Assembly (NCBI GenBank): GCA_024291935.2
Contig: CM044318.1
Coordinates: 84,020,001-84,084,000, forward strand
Reading direction: 5' to 3'
DNA: 64,000 nucleotides
Source: Okapia johnstoni
Lineage: Eukaryota > Chordata > Mammalia > Artiodactyla > Giraffidae
Below are positions 35,123-47,240 of this stretch, piece after piece (position 1 is the first letter of the stretch; each line of letters starts with the position of its first letter). The notes beneath the pieces were generated by a model, which saw only the letters and a program-made list of their open reading frames with translations, was not told the origin of the DNA and did no database searches. Position numbers and translations under genes: made by a program.

Positions 35123-35970
35123 TGCGTCCCTGTGTGAACTGGGACATGCAGGCAACGTGAGAGTCTGTGCATTCTTTCCAAAATTACCAAATTGGAAGTG
35201 ACTTTTTAAAAAACTGCTTATTACGATGCAGAGTTTGCTATCAACTATTTAAAATGTTGGCAAAGGAAAGATCCCTGTGGAATTGCTGAACCAAAATGTG
35301 TCACATAATGGATTCTCTGAGTAGGTTTTGTCCTTGTTTTGAACTGAAATGAACATAAACCAAAGCCAGAACTTAGATTTCTGTTATTTCGTGATGGGGG
35401 CCGATGGCATTCTAACAACATTTGAAAAATACGTGCTGATGGTATTTAACTGATTTCAGACAACTCTCCCAAGATAAATCTGCTCTCAGAAATGGTGCTG
35501 ATTTTGTGTTCAGGTGTTAGATATGTATAAATATTTTTAAAGCTACCGTGTTGCTGTTGAGAAGTTAATTTTTTTTTAAACATCATGTTGGTGGAAATTA
35601 TCATTCCCCAAAACAGGACTTGCTCTATTTCCTGTTTTGCCAGATAATGTCATAAATGCCTTATCCTGAAAGCTAAGTGGCACTGCCAACTCACATGCTT
35701 ATGGGGCAGGTGACGGTCTGCAAAGCAAGCTCACTTTTATTGGCTCCTTGAGCCTCACCGACCCCTGGAGTCAGTCTACGTGTGCGTTCTCCCTTCTGCC
35801 CTAAAGATGAGGAGGCAGACGTGGGGGGCTGTGCAGAAGTGAGTGAACAGTGGCGAGGGGGCTCACTGGTCCTCGTGTCCCCTGCACAGAGCCCAGGCTC
35901 CTCTCAAACCTAGAGACCAATTAGCTCTCAACAACTTCTCCAAAAGTGAGGGGCAGACCTGTTGAAAATG

Positions 35971-36001
35971 AAAATCACATTTTTATGGAAAATGTGATTT
36001 T
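35971..36001. repeat. Perfect 13-bp inverted repeat (hairpin)
   Basis: AAAATCACATTTT (35971-35983), a 5-base loop TATGG, then the exact reverse complement AAAATGTGATTTT (35989-36001). There is no pairing beyond the arms. Confidence 0.95.
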
Positions 36002-37452
36002 ACTGTTATGAAAGTAATAGAGTTCATTACTAACTAAGAGCATATCCCATGGATTCTGCAGTTTTCTGGTAGATAATTCTATGTGGAAACAGTTTTATGA
36101 TCGCCTAAGTGGATCTTGGCCAGGGTTCCGAAATGTTCCCACATGTTATCTGCTGACTGAATCCAGTTTTCTAATCTCTTCCAACACTCTTGCCAGGCTT
36201 CCTTTCTCTGTGGCCAATAGCCTGTCCATTCACTCGCCTGGCGTTTATCTGGTGTCTCCTGCAGGCTCAGGACTGTGCCAGGCCTTGAAAAAACACAGTG
36301 GTAGATCCTCATTCTGATTTCAGGAAATACTGCCTGTAGGGTCTATATTAGAGTCCTTTCTTTAGCAAGTCTGAATGTGTGTTCTGCCCAGTAGGCCAGA
36401 CAAGGAGTGGACAGAAATAGAGTTTAGCTGGAGAAAGCTGAATGAATTAGACGTGTCCCTTCATGTCTGAGTCACACCTTCTTTGTCTAAAAAGTAGAGA
36501 GCCTGGTGAGGATTTTTTTAAAGGTCCCTTCATGACAGAAAGGTCTGTGCTCAAGGGCGGTTCCTCTCTGGATTTTGTGTTAACAGCAGAAATGCCCCTC
36601 AAGTAACCACTGCTGTCTGTCCTCCATATCCGGGGCCCATCTCCTTCCCTTTCGAGATGAAATTTGTACATCGTGATGTCAATGTTTTATAATCTTCACT
36701 TTGAAAAGCAAGCATCTATTTTGGTGCTTTCTCATCCTTGCCCTCTTACTTGTACTAACTTTCCCACCGTGCTCCAGAATAAGTGGGAACCTATAAAGGA
36801 GCATTTGGCTCCTGGAAAACAATTTTGGAAAAGTGATCTTTCTGGGATGTTGCTCACATACATTGAAAATTTCAGGACTTAAGCAGAAGGATTAGTTAAT
36901 AAAACAAGGGTCCCTTTCCCACTGTTTTGCAATGCATCCCGGCAAAGGGTTCTGGGGGCTTGCGATGGGGTCTCTTTCATCAGAAGTGATGGACAAGGAG
37001 GGCGAGTTGCTCAGTCTCGTCGGGTACCATGGAAACACCAGTGCCACTCTGCTCCCCTCTTGTGACGGCTCTCCAAAAAAATAAGTAAAACCAGCCTTGA
37101 AGCGTGTGCTGTTGAGATGAAGTTGGAGATCTCGAATGCACACAACGTGAGCGAGGTCGGATTCAGAGGCATCATCATTTCCAGGACCTGCTTTGGGCTT
37201 CCTGCCAACGTGAAGCCAACACCGACATTCTGCTGTGCAGCTTCCCGCCGTGGGTGGGTTTATTTAATCTTTCATGAGTGATTCACTACCCATGGCTGTA
37301 TGTTTTCCTCCTGTGCAGCTGAGGATTAAGTCATGTTTCCTTTTAAAAATTATTTTTGATAGAATCTGAGTAATGTGGGTTTGGGACAAGGGGACACAGT
37401 AGTGTCACTAAGACAAGGCGCTAAGCCTCCACTGGCTCTTACAAAATGGCAG

Positions 37453-37460
37453 TGACGTCA
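37453..37460. promoter_or_regulatory. Palindromic CRE octamer
   Basis: TGACGTCA, the consensus CREB/ATF site, with its CpG retained. Motif-only evidence; no TATA box or first exon was recognised nearby. Confidence 0.25.
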
Positions 37461-37618
37461 TCCTGTGACTGTGACATTCTCCACCGGAGGGGACGGTGCT
37501 TCGTCAAACAGCCAAAAACATCTCTCCCTGTAACAATGATTTTGTAAGTTGTGTAATTTTTTTAACTTTTTTTCCCCATGTTGCAGCAAATCCAGTCCGC
37601 TTGCAATGCCACGTGGTA

Positions 37619-37829
37619 GGGCTTTCCTGGCGGCTCAGACGGTAAACAGCCCATGCACAACGCGGAAGACCTGGGTTCAAGCCCTGGGTTGGGATGATCT
37701 GCTGGAGAAAGGGATGGCACCCCACTCCAGTTCTCTTGCCTGGAGAATCCCATGGACAGAGGAGCCTGGCGGGTGACAGTCCATGGGGTCGCAAAGAGTC
37801 AGACACGACCAAGCGACTTTCACTTCTCT
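37619..37829 (+). mobile_element. Bov-tA SINE, sense
   Basis: 'gggctttcctggcggctcag', B box 'gggttcaagccc', tail to 'aagcgactttcacttctctt'. No TSD resolved. Confidence 0.9.
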
Positions 37830-38539
37830 TCAGGTTTCCCGAAACAGAAAGCCTAGTAAGGGGGTCAGTGTCCTTGCAGGTTCACACGACCTCCCTGGAG
37901 TGGCCTCTGTCTGCCCAGCTGGGGTCTGGTGACCCCTGGTGTCCATCACCTGAAATGACAGGAGCTCCAGGGTCATCTTGGGAGCAGAGCTGCTCTGTTC
38001 CCATCGCAGGCTCCCTGCCAGACTGCTTCCACTCAGAGGTAGCTCCGCCCAGCTCCTTGAGATGAATGGGGAGTGAAGACCATCTGTCTTCACCATGACG
38101 CACTCCTGCTGGGGCCAAGCAGAGAGCAGGGAGCCTCCAAGGAAGAGTCCAGGCACCTGCCCTGCACCCAGGGTGCCCAGTATCCATCTCCACGGCGCTG
38201 CCTGAGAAGATAGGTGAGCACCAGGATGGCACATGAGGGACCAGGAAGGTCCGGAGGCAGTGGGAGATGGTGCCAATCAGACAAGAACAACAGGGGGAGA
38301 TGGGCATGCCATGGAGGGCAGCTGGGCAGCCCTGTGAAGTGGGTCCGATCAGACAACTCTACTGGCAAAGGAGCAGAGGAGGGGCCCACCTAGGGGGTCA
38401 GGAGGCTTGCTGTTTCTCCCAGCTAGCTGCGTGGCTTTAGTCAAGCGGCCCACCTCCTTAACCACCCACCTCTGCAAGGCTCCAGGATTCTGTCCATCCA
38501 AGATGAGACAGCGGAAGCAACAGAATAGTTCTCTTGCTG
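37830..38539. other. Unassigned stretch
   Basis: GC-rich unique-looking DNA with frames up to 148 codons on the minus strand. None has a recognised domain and none begins in a clear gene context. Confidence 0.4.
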
Positions 38540-38735
38540 TTGTTTCGTTGCTAAGTCATGGCTTTGGTGACCCCATAGACTGTAGCCCACCAGGCTCCTC
38601 TGTCCATGGGATTTCCCAGGCAAGAATACTGGAGTGGGTTGCCATTTCCTTCTCCAGGGGATCTTCCCGACCCAGGGATCGAACCTGCGGCTCCTGCATT
38701 GGCAGGCGGATTCTTTACCGCTGAGCCACCAGGGA
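38540..38735 (-). mobile_element. Bov-tA SINE, antisense
   Basis: TTGTTTCGTTG tail complement, 'gactgtagcccaccaggctc', then 'taccgctgagccaccaggga' head complement. A small internal deletion removes part of 'cgtgtccgactcttt'. Confidence 0.88.
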
Positions 38736-39228
38736 ATATCCTAGAAAAGTTCTAGTACAATGTGAATAGCCAAAAAGTCATCTGTGTTCCTAGTGAGGAT
38801 GCTGGAAAGTGCACGAGGCCGTTGCTTTTCTTTGAGGATGATCTGTTTCTAACCAGCATCCTAGGCCCAGGCTCAGGGCCTCCCTAGCTGTTTCCCTGCA
38901 CAGGAGACACATTTTCATCAGGGCAGCCATTCTCAGGCCTGGTAAAGCTCAGAAAGAACCAGATGCCCTGAGGGCCAAACTGCAGGCCTGGAGCGGGAGC
39001 CTCCCTCTCTCCGTCCATAAGCAGATGCACCACTGTCAGACATCCAGGTAGTGCTCCAGACATCCCCGTCCCATGCTGGAAATCCAGATATCATGTTGGA
39101 AATCCGAAACCTCGCCAGGATATCAAGCACCGCATCTGGGCATTTGTAAACAGATGGGAGTCTTCATTCTTCATCAGACTGTGGTTGTGGTTGAGCCCTT
39201 TCTGAAACTCAATTTGAAAGTGGACCTA
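38736..39228. other. Unassigned stretch
   Basis: No gene. A short tandem echo lies at 39048-39110 ('gtgctccagacatcc', 'atgctggaaatccagatatc', 'atgttggaaatccgaa'). Confidence 0.4.
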
Positions 39229-39420
39229 TTAGTCACTCAGCTGTGTCTGACTCTTTGCAACCCCTTGGACTGTAGCCCACCAGGCTCCCCTGTCCATGGG
39301 ATTCTCCAGGCAAGAATACAGGAGTGGATTGCCGTGCTCTTCTCCAGGGAATCTTCCTGACCCTGGGATTGAACCCGATTCTCCTGCATTGTGGGCAGAT
39401 TCTTGACCATCTGAGCCACA
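39229..39420 (-). mobile_element. Bov-tA SINE, antisense
   Basis: 'gtgtctgactctttgcaacc' through 'gaccatctgagccaca', lacking the final GGGAAGCCC. No TSD resolved. Confidence 0.88.
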
Positions 39421-41020
39421 CTTTAGAGGTTAAAAAAATAATAATAACTTTTACTTCAGCTGGGTTGTAACTTATAAAAATGTGTCTGTTGTATATATCA
39501 CAGTATCCCTGGGGAATCTGAAAAAAAAAAAAAAAAGTTGAAATTGCACCTAATCACAGAACCCAGTGGGCTTGACCAAGGGTGAACAGATGACTGAAAC
39601 AATGATTCATTGAGATTTCTCCACCAGATTGTGGGAAAGACGGAGAACCGTGTCAGTGGTGTGTCAGCAGTCCTGGCCAGTGCGCTCCAAAAATCCACAG
39701 GAAAGGGTTTTCTTCAGGGGCAGGGTCTAAAGAGAATGAAATGCTCATCTTGAGGAATGAAAAGCCAAATTCAGAGAATGGTCTGATGGTATAGAGCTGC
39801 CTCTTCAGCTAGAGAAAATGCATATTTTTTAAAACGCTTGTTTTCTACTTTTTCCGATGATTTATGTAATGAGGGACACAAAACAGGAAGTTAACGCTTG
39901 ACTGGACCCTTGAAGAGGCACAGAAAACAATGGATCTGCCCCCAGGGCTGACCGGGCCACGTGGGGGCAGGTCACCCTCTAGAGGACCCAAAATGTCCCA
40001 ATCCAAATCTCCCGTGGTGGCCTGGCGACTGGCAGGCCTCTGTGTACCGTGGATGAATGAACAAATGCATGAATGTCTGAGGGAGACTCGGGAGATGACC
40101 AAGTAGCAGAAAGAAAACCGCATTTTGCATTCTCTCCAGTGCCTGGGGTGGCACTTAGCAAGACCAGGGTCAGCTACACAAGATGCCTGATTGCTCGTTC
40201 AAAAAGCAGGAAAAGATCTTTTTCCTTTCTTCTGTGGCTTCTCTGCAGACTTGCCAGAGTGTTTCATACCTCCCACTTAAAGCCACACTCCCTGGGGGAT
40301 TCTTTCAGGCCGCAAAGACCCTCAGGGATGCCCAGCGCCTGCTCTGGAACTCCGCAGGAGGCGTGTGTGTATCCGGGGCCAGAAATGGACCCCCAGGAGT
40401 CTGTCCGGGGAAGGCGGCAGAAGGTGTGAGTCGAGGCCCCCAAGCCCCTGGCACAGTGCAGAGCTGTCCCGTCAGACTTCTCTTTGCCAAGCACAGATTC
40501 AGAGACAAAATTCTTCCGAATTTCAGGACAGGGCCTGCGGTGGTAAGCCCCAAGCCCTGAGCCCCTTCTGAGTCTCTCTTCTCAGACTCTGAAGCCAGCT
40601 CTGGTGTGAGCAGTGTTGGTCAGGGCACTGGAATGTTCCCCTGGGGGTGTTTTGCAATAAAGGACTTTTTTTTTCCTTCTGGGAACATGATATACTTCTA
40701 GCTAGATCTTTACAGTTCTCCCTGCTTTCATCATTAGTTTCTGGGAAGGTCTCCCCCATCACCCCTAGGGCTGCCAGCCCTCCCTATGAGACTTCCAGTC
40801 CTCGGGGACCTTCTGCCACTCACTACTCTTCGGAAAAGCTGTATTCATCCACTCCCTCCCCTTCTAGCATGGAGGCCCCGTGTGGACAGGGGCCCTGTCC
40901 CTCTGGGCCTGCGCACAAGTGCTGGCAGGTGAGTGAGTGACTGTGATTTAATGATTTAATACTCCCTATGCTACTTTGCCTCCTTTTTGGAGCAAGAGAA
41001 ATATAAATAAATGATTGACG
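39421..41020. other. Unassigned stretch
   Basis: About 1.6 kb without a confident transposon. A 17-base A run lies at 39520-39536. The frames of 60-125 codons are without domains. Confidence 0.45.
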
Positions 41021-41228
41021 GCAGCCAACGTGACTCAGTGGTAAAGAATCCGCCTGCTAATGCAGGAGACGCAGGAGATGTGTGTTCAATCCCTGGGTCG
41101 GGAAGACCCCCTGGAGGAGGACATGGCAACCCACTCCAGTATTCTTGCCTGTAGAATTTCATGGATGGAGGAGCCTGATGGACTACAGTCCATGGGGTCG
41201 AAAGGAGTCAGAGTGGATTAAGCGTGCA
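41021..41228 (+). mobile_element. Bov-tA SINE, sense, diverged
   Basis: 'tgactcagtggtaaagaatc', B box 'tgttcaatccc', 'acccactccagtattcttgc', ending 'gtcagagtggattaag'. The first bases of the head are altered. Confidence 0.87.
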
Positions 41229-41594
41229 CACAACACCCCCAAGAGTCCCAGTAAATTTCCTTCACAAATGAGGCCAAGCTGGTTTTGTTTGATTTTGTGG
41301 CTGTGCAGCAGATGTCAGGTGGGCCTGCTGGTACTTCTGGCCCCACTCTACCTGAACTCAGGGGAGAGCTATTTTGGGGTCTGCCTTGGTCCCCAAACCG
41401 GGCCAGAACTAACATTTCAGCTCCCTTTGGGTTTTCAATGGCAGTTCTCTTCCCAGTCCCCTCGTTCATTTCATGTAGATTCCTAAGAATGAAGGAGTAG
41501 GCTGTCCAGTCAAAGCCACCTATAAGCCTTGAAGTTCCCTGCCTTGAAAGGGGTACATTTTAGGTCAATCAATTAAAGGTGTAGTCTTAGATGA
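41229..41594. other. Unassigned stretch
   Basis: No gene or repeat recognised between two sense Bov-tA copies. Confidence 0.4.
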
Positions 41595-41808
41595 AGGGGT
41601 TTCCCCAGTGGTTCAAGAATCTGCTTGCCAATGCAGGAGACTCAGGAGATGAGGGTTCAATCCCTGGGTCGGGAAGATCCCCTGAAGGAGGACATGGCAA
41701 CCCACTCCAGTATTCTTGCCTGGGAAATCCCATGGACAGAGGAGCCTGGTGGGCTATAGGCCATGGGGTCTCAAAAGAGTTGGACATGACTGAGCAACTG
41801 AGCATGCA
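41595..41808 (+). mobile_element. Bov-tA SINE, sense
   Basis: 'ggggtttccccagtggttca', B box 'gggttcaatccc', tail to 'actgagcaactgagcatg'. No secure TSD. Confidence 0.9.
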
Positions 41809-42903
41809 CGCTAAGATGAGGACCTTTTATCAACGAGTTTACACACTGAGAAGAATGACCAAGGTTCAAGTCCCCACAGGAGCTGGGTACCTCGGGCACC
41901 GTGCGGGATGGAACAGTGGGGAGAGGTGGCTAGACCAGCTCTCAGGGCAGCCCCAGGACCCAGGGAGAGAGGCGGGCAGGGCTGGGCACCTGGACACCAA
42001 GAGCTCTCAGTGCCCGGGAGCCCCGATTATCACCTTCCTGTGCCAAGAGCTGGTGTCACAGCCTTACCCTTCCAGTCCTGGGGGAATGGGTGACTTGGGT
42101 GACTGAAGAAAATACAAGGAAATACGGTGACAAAGACCTGAATGTACAAAACAAATCATGCTAGCCCAAGCTGACCCCGCAGCGCGGGGGAGGATAGGAT
42201 CTCGGAGTTAACACTGGGTGTTGTGTTATCCCTCAGTTTGGTCCAAACCCCCTGAATTTCAAGCAGGTGAGCTGTTAGCATTTCTGCGGCCTGTTCTCGT
42301 GGAAGGCGCTCCATTTGGAAGCTGGGTCTCACCACCTCACTGTTATTTTCACAAGGGCGAGAGCAGCATTGCCTCACAGCTCACAGCCCTGCTGAGCCCT
42401 GCAGCTCGGACGCCTGACGCGGCTCTGTCACATCCTGGAAACTCCGGCTGCAGAAGCCACCTCCTCGCTGCCTGAGCTTCAGACAAGTTGAGTAAAAGGC
42501 CAAGCACACCGTCTCTCCTAGGAAACGGATGGAGCAAATCCTGGAAAACAGAAACCAGGGAGGCTGGCTGTAGCCGGGGGGTCGGTTTATCTCATGACTG
42601 GACTCGATGACTCTCACAATCTCCTTATCCTCAGAACTTCAGAGCACCTTCAGTCAGGAGCCATGCTTGGGGTTCTCCTCCCTGAGAAGAAAGACTTCAG
42701 ATCTGTGTGGCTGGAGGCTGAATACCGGGGCCAGGCTGACTCCTGGGGAAGGGGACGGTGTCGCTCTGCTCTGATGGGAGGCGGCAGCACGGGATTGGTG
42801 CTGAGGGCCTCTTCATTCTTCCTGGTGTGTAAAGTCTGTGGCTGAAAATAAGTGCTCTTCGAGTGCATCCTCAGTTGCTTGATTGAAGGCATACACCTTT
42901 TCC
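41809..42903. other. Unassigned stretch
   Basis: Unique-looking DNA with no recognised gene or repeat. Confidence 0.4.
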
Positions 42904-43040
42904 GGACTTCCCTAGTGGTTCAGTGGTTAGGGCTCCGAGCTTCCACTGCAGGGGACACAGGTTTGATCCCACTTGGGGAACTAAGATCCCGAATGCTGCA
43001 TGGTACAGTAAAAAAAAGAAAAACAAGAAAAAATAAAAGA
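42904..43040 (+). mobile_element. CHR-2-type tRNA-Glu SINE, sense
   Basis: 'ggacttccctagtggttcag', 'ggtttgatccc', 'ggggaactaagatcccgaat' and an A-rich tail to about 43040. Confidence 0.87.
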
Positions 43041-43976
43041 CTGCAAACATATCCCATTTCAAGACACGGAAATTTAAGGCTGGTAGATGGCTTTGCTTGG
43101 TGGGCATATCCCATAGCTCTCAGAGATCATCTCAACTGGATGGAACCACTGTTCTCCCAGAGGAGGTTAATCCATGGTGGCTCCCTCCTCCAGGAAGAAA
43201 GGATGCAGACCAGGGGCTTGCCAGAATATGACTGTCACATCCAAGAGGCCAGGTTCAGCCCCCAGCTCCACCCTCAAGGGGCTGCCCAACAGCCAGTGAG
43301 TTCTGAGCTTCGTGGGGCCTCCATGCAAGGGACTTGGGTCCCAGAGGCCCCTAAATGCTCGGGGCCTGTGGATCCAGAGTAGCAGCGCAGAATTACAAGC
43401 TGATGCTCTGCTGATGGCCCAGAACCCACAGGCAGGGTTTGGAACTGGACGGTACCCAAGGCTTCTGTGGTTTCAGAAATAGCTCCATGCAATAGATTCT
43501 TCAAACACCTACGCGGAAAGGCTGTTTTCCAATGATGCTGCAGTGTTTGATTGATGCTTCTGAATGGCATCCCAGAATGACTAGAGCAAGCTTTCTTGGC
43601 GTTGTGGCGAATTTGCTGAGCGTCAGAGGAAAATTGTCAGGTCAGGAACCTGATCATTCTTAACATGGTTCATTTGGCATTCTGTCCATGTGGACACTCA
43701 GGCTACGCTTGCCCAGGCACTGGAAAAAAATAAAATCCTGGGCCACCTTGAGTGGAATGGTTTTGACCTCTATTTTTAAAATGTGTGTTAGCGTGAAATA
43801 GGGAGCTTTCTCTGAGAGTTCAGCAAGCCACCTACTCCACCTGCTCCTGTCTCAGCTGCCAGCCTTGGTGTCAGAGAGTCGGGTTTCTTTCGAAAAATTC
43901 ACATCAGGGACTTGTTGTTGCCAGGGAGCAGAGCCCTTCACCTCTTGTTTCAAGATGATGGAAAGTAGTGGTTTAA
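43041..43976. other. Unassigned stretch
   Basis: No gene or confident repeat seen. Confidence 0.4.
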
Positions 43977-44166
43977 TTGCTCAGTCATGTCCGATTCTTG
44001 CAATCCCCATGGACTGTAGCCCGTAAGGCTCCTCTGCCCATGGGATTCTCTAGGCAAGCATACTGGAGTGGGTTGCCATTTCCTTCTCCAGGGAATCTTC
44101 CCGACCCAGGGATTGAACCCAGGTCTCCTGTATTGCAGGTGGATTCTTTACCACGAGAGCCACCAG
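43977..44166 (-). mobile_element. Bov-tA SINE, antisense
   Basis: 'tgctcagtcatgtccgattc' to 'taccacgagagccaccag'. The final head bases are lost and an L1 fragment follows directly. Confidence 0.88.
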
Positions 44167-44167
44167 A

Positions 44168-44285
44168 GGTGTTTTTATTGGAGTATAATTGCTTTACAAT
44201 GTTGTGATAGTTTCTGCCGTACGGCAAGGTGAATCAACTATTTGTATATATATATCACCTCCCTCTTGCTCGTTCCTGCCCCCAT
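44168..44285 (-). mobile_element. Ruminant L1 3' UTR, antisense
   Basis: 'tattggagtataattgcttt', 'acaatgttgtgatagtttct' and 'atatatcacctccctcttg' are complements of the L1 3' end. Confidence 0.8.
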
Positions 44286-44708
44286 AAAAGGGGAAATCAA
44301 CAGTAACACAGTAATAGTGGGGTCTCTAATACCCTGCTTATACCAATGGACAGCTCATCCACACAAAATTAATAAGGAAACACAGGCCTTAAATGACCCT
44401 TGGTTGACATTTGTTGGACATCCTGTCCGAAAGCAGCAGAACACACTTTCTTCTCAAGTCAGTCCCCGGGTTTTCTAACTGTGGTGCCTCAGTCCGGAAG
44501 CCAAGTCGGTGGATCCTCACCCACCCAGCGCGCCTCCCAGCACTCAGCAGCTGCCCTCCGCCTCATTTCCTGTCCGAGCTGAGCTCAGGGAGACTCTTCT
44601 TTCCCCGAAAAGAGGAGGCATAGAGGGGCAGGGCTGGCTCAGCCCACACCCACTCAGGTCGTGAGCTCACACAACCCCAGCTGATGCATCCCGGCTGCTG
44701 GCACGTGT
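44286..44708. other. Unassigned stretch
   Basis: No gene or confident repeat seen. Confidence 0.4.
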
Positions 44709-44917
44709 GCGCATCCTCAGTCGTGTCCGACTCTCTGCCACCCCATGGACTGCAGCCCGCCAGGCTCCTCCGTCATGGGATTCTCCAGGCAAGAAGGTGG
44801 GAGTGAGGTGCCATTTCCGTCTCCAGGGGGTCTTCCCAAGCCAGAGACCGAACCCATATCTCCTGTGTCTCCTGCGTTGGCAGGTGGTTTCTTTACCACT
44901 GAGCCACCTGGGAAGCC
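44709..44917 (-). mobile_element. Bov-tA SINE, antisense
   Basis: 'ctcagtcgtgtccgactctc' to 'ctgagccacctgggaagccc'. No exact TSD. Confidence 0.9.
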
Positions 44918-45087
44918 CTCCTGGCTATAAATGTTGCAGTCCCCATTTCTTTTTTTTTTGGACCTAGTTCACAATGAAAAGGCACACAAAGCAGGAAAAA
45001 AATGCCAAGGATCCTAAAATAAAAATCTTGTTCCTTTCTTCCATGGTCTGTCTCAACTTGCCATGGTGTTATTTGCTATTTTTTGTT

Positions 45088-45325
45088 ACTTTTTTTATTG
45101 AAGCATAGTTGATTTGCAGTGTACTAACTTCTGCCATACAGTTTCAGTCATATATATGTATGCATATATGTATGCGTACACACACGCATTTTTTTATAAT
45201 ATTCTTCCCCATTATGGTTTACCATAGGATATGTATAATGAATACAGTCCCCTGTGCTACACAGTGGGACCTTGTTGTTAATCCTTTTTACAGATAATAG
45301 CTTACATCTGCTAACGCCAACCTCC
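45088..45325 (-). mobile_element. Ruminant L1 3' UTR, antisense
   Basis: 'ttattgaagcatagttgatt', 'tcagtcatatatatgtatgc', 'cccctgtgctacacagtggg' and 'ccttgttgttaatcc'. It includes an alternating TA/TG-rich stretch. Confidence 0.83.
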
Positions 45326-46096
45326 CACACCCCCTCATTTCTCGGTAAAGTGGGTGTTGTAAGAAGTGTGTCTATTTGTCCCAGCCTGGGTTTCTGAGGC
45401 TCCCACAGCATTCCTTCCTACGTGGAGAGAGTTTTCTTTCTGTTCCCAACACAACAAGGCTTCTCAGCTTCAAGACTGGTCAATATTAGTGTGTGGAAAA
45501 AAAAAAATTGAAAAAGGCAAAACAAAGCAAATACCAAACAAGCAAATCTAGTGGAAGAAGAGAAAAAGACCAGGGTGCACAGATAACATGCGTTCAACTC
45601 TGATTAACTTAATAAATTGGGGCCAAACTTAGATTTGGCATTTTCCTGGAAGTTGGGCTTTAGTGAATCACCTGCTTTTTCTAAGAAGTGGCCTCTGAAA
45701 CCTAATCCAGATGATTTGATGTCTCCCCTTTCCATTAACACTGTCTTGTCAGGAGTCCAAGCCAGGGCTCAAGACCGTTCACAGTAGGAGAGTGGTCCTA
45801 CTGTTCACAGTACGGCTCGCCCTGCATCCAGATCCATCCTGTGTTTGCTCAGAAAGAAGCCTGGGGAGTCCATGGCTCCAGGGGAAGGCTACCACCTGCC
45901 ATCTTCCTGGTGACCCCCCACCTCCCCTTCCTCTGCTGAGGGGCTGTCCTGGAGGGTGAGGAGACACCCTCCCACAACCTGGATTCAGGGCTAGAGCCGC
46001 AGAGTACCAGCATGCTTGAGTTCAAAGTGAGTTCCGATCTTCAACGGTTCAGCCTTTTGGAAATCAGAGCCTACAGATGGACAAGTCCCAGCAGTA
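45326..46096. other. Unassigned stretch
   Basis: No gene or confident repeat. A short A run lies at 45499-45508. Confidence 0.4.
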
Positions 46097-46111
46097 ATAT
46101 TCACCTTTCTT

Positions 46112-46448
46112 TAAAAAAAAATAACATTTTATTTATTTATTTTTGACTGTGCTGGGTCTTTGTTGCCGCGTGGGCTTTTCTCTAGTTGCAGTGAGTGGAG
46201 GCTCCTCTCCGTTGCATCGGACAGGCTTCTCCTGTTGCAGAGCGTGGGCTCTGAGCACCTGTGCATCAGTAGTTCCCACACGTGTGCTCAGCAGTTGCGG
46301 CTCCCAGACTCTCACCCACAGACTCAGTAGCTGGAGCTCAGGGGCTTAGCTGCTTCTCGGCATGTGGAATCTTCCCGTACCAGGGGTCCAACCTGTGTCT
46401 CTTGCATTGGCAGGCAGATTCTTTACCACTGTGCCACCAGGGAAGCTC
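46112..46448 (-). mobile_element. CHR-type tRNA-Glu SINE, antisense, with TSD
   Basis: T-rich tail complement, 'tgtgctgggtctttgttgcc', 'ggcttagctgcttctcggca', then the head complement 'actgtgccaccagggaagct'. Exact TSD ATATTCACCTTTCTT at 46097-46111 and 46449-46463. Confidence 0.94.
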
Positions 46449-46552
46449 ATATTCACCTTTCTTATTTAAGCCAAACTTCACAGGTTAGAGAGCTCAGAAA
46501 TGCACAAATAAGTACATGAATATGTATTTGTGTGTGAATGTGTGGGTCTACT

Positions 46553-46779
46553 GCATGCATGCTAAGTCACTTTAGTCGTGTGCGACTCTTTGTGACCCTA
46601 TGGACTGTAGCCCACCAGGCTCCTCTGTCCACAGGATTTTCCAGGCAAGAATACTGTACTGGAGTGGGTTGCCACGGCTTCCTCCAGAGGATCTCCCCAA
46701 TCCAGGGACTGAACTTTAGTCTCGTGCATCTCCTGCATTGGTGAGCAGATTCTTACCACTAGGCCACCTGGGAAGGCCC
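46553..46779 (-). mobile_element. Bov-tA SINE, antisense, with TSD
   Basis: 'gtcgtgtgcgactctttgtg' to 'ggccacctgggaaggccc'. A small duplication (tactgtactgg) lies near 46652. TSD GTGGGTCTACT / GTGTGTCTACT at 46542-46552 and 46780-46790. Confidence 0.93.
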
Positions 46780-47019
46780 GTGTGTCTACTAGTTACAAAC
46801 AAAAGCAAGATAACAGAGGTAGAAATAGAAGTATTAAGTTGCTGCTTTAAAAAAGAATATGGCAGAGGTTCAGTTGATGTGAACTCCCCAAAATGAAAAA
46901 TGGACAGTTCCTCATTTCTGGTTGTGTTGCTTTTGCTTTAATTTTTTTGGCATTCAATGAACACATGTTGCATACCCAAGTAAATAGATTCAGGCAACTT
47001 ATCGCTTTGCATCTTTTCC

Positions 47020-47240
47020 CCATTTTTTTAATTGAAGTAAAGTTTATTTACATATTGTATTAGTTACAGGCATACAGAAAGGTGATTAAGATGTGTGTAT
47101 ATATATAATATGTATACGCATATTTTTCAGATTTTTTCCATAATAAGTAACGCAAGATATTGAACACAACTCCCTGTGCTATACAGTAGGGCCTTGTTGT
47201 TTATTTTATATGAACTAGTGTGTATCTGTTCATCCCAAAC
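47020..47240 (-). mobile_element. Ruminant L1 3' UTR, antisense
   Basis: 'aattgaagtaaagtttattt', 'acaactccctgtgctataca', 'gtagggccttgttgtttatt' and 'tgtgtatctgttcatcccaa'. Confidence 0.83.

Larger units (their letters stand above)
32738..37618. other. Longest transposon-poor stretch (4.9 kb)
   Basis: No BovB, Bov-tA, CHR or L1 copy could be recognised. It is A/T-rich at 32740-33330 and mixed elsewhere. No coding region is recognised. It contains a perfect inverted repeat (35971-36001), a G4 motif (35099-35122), a CRE octamer (37453-37460) and a weak exon-like segment (33890-33938). Confidence 0.55.
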
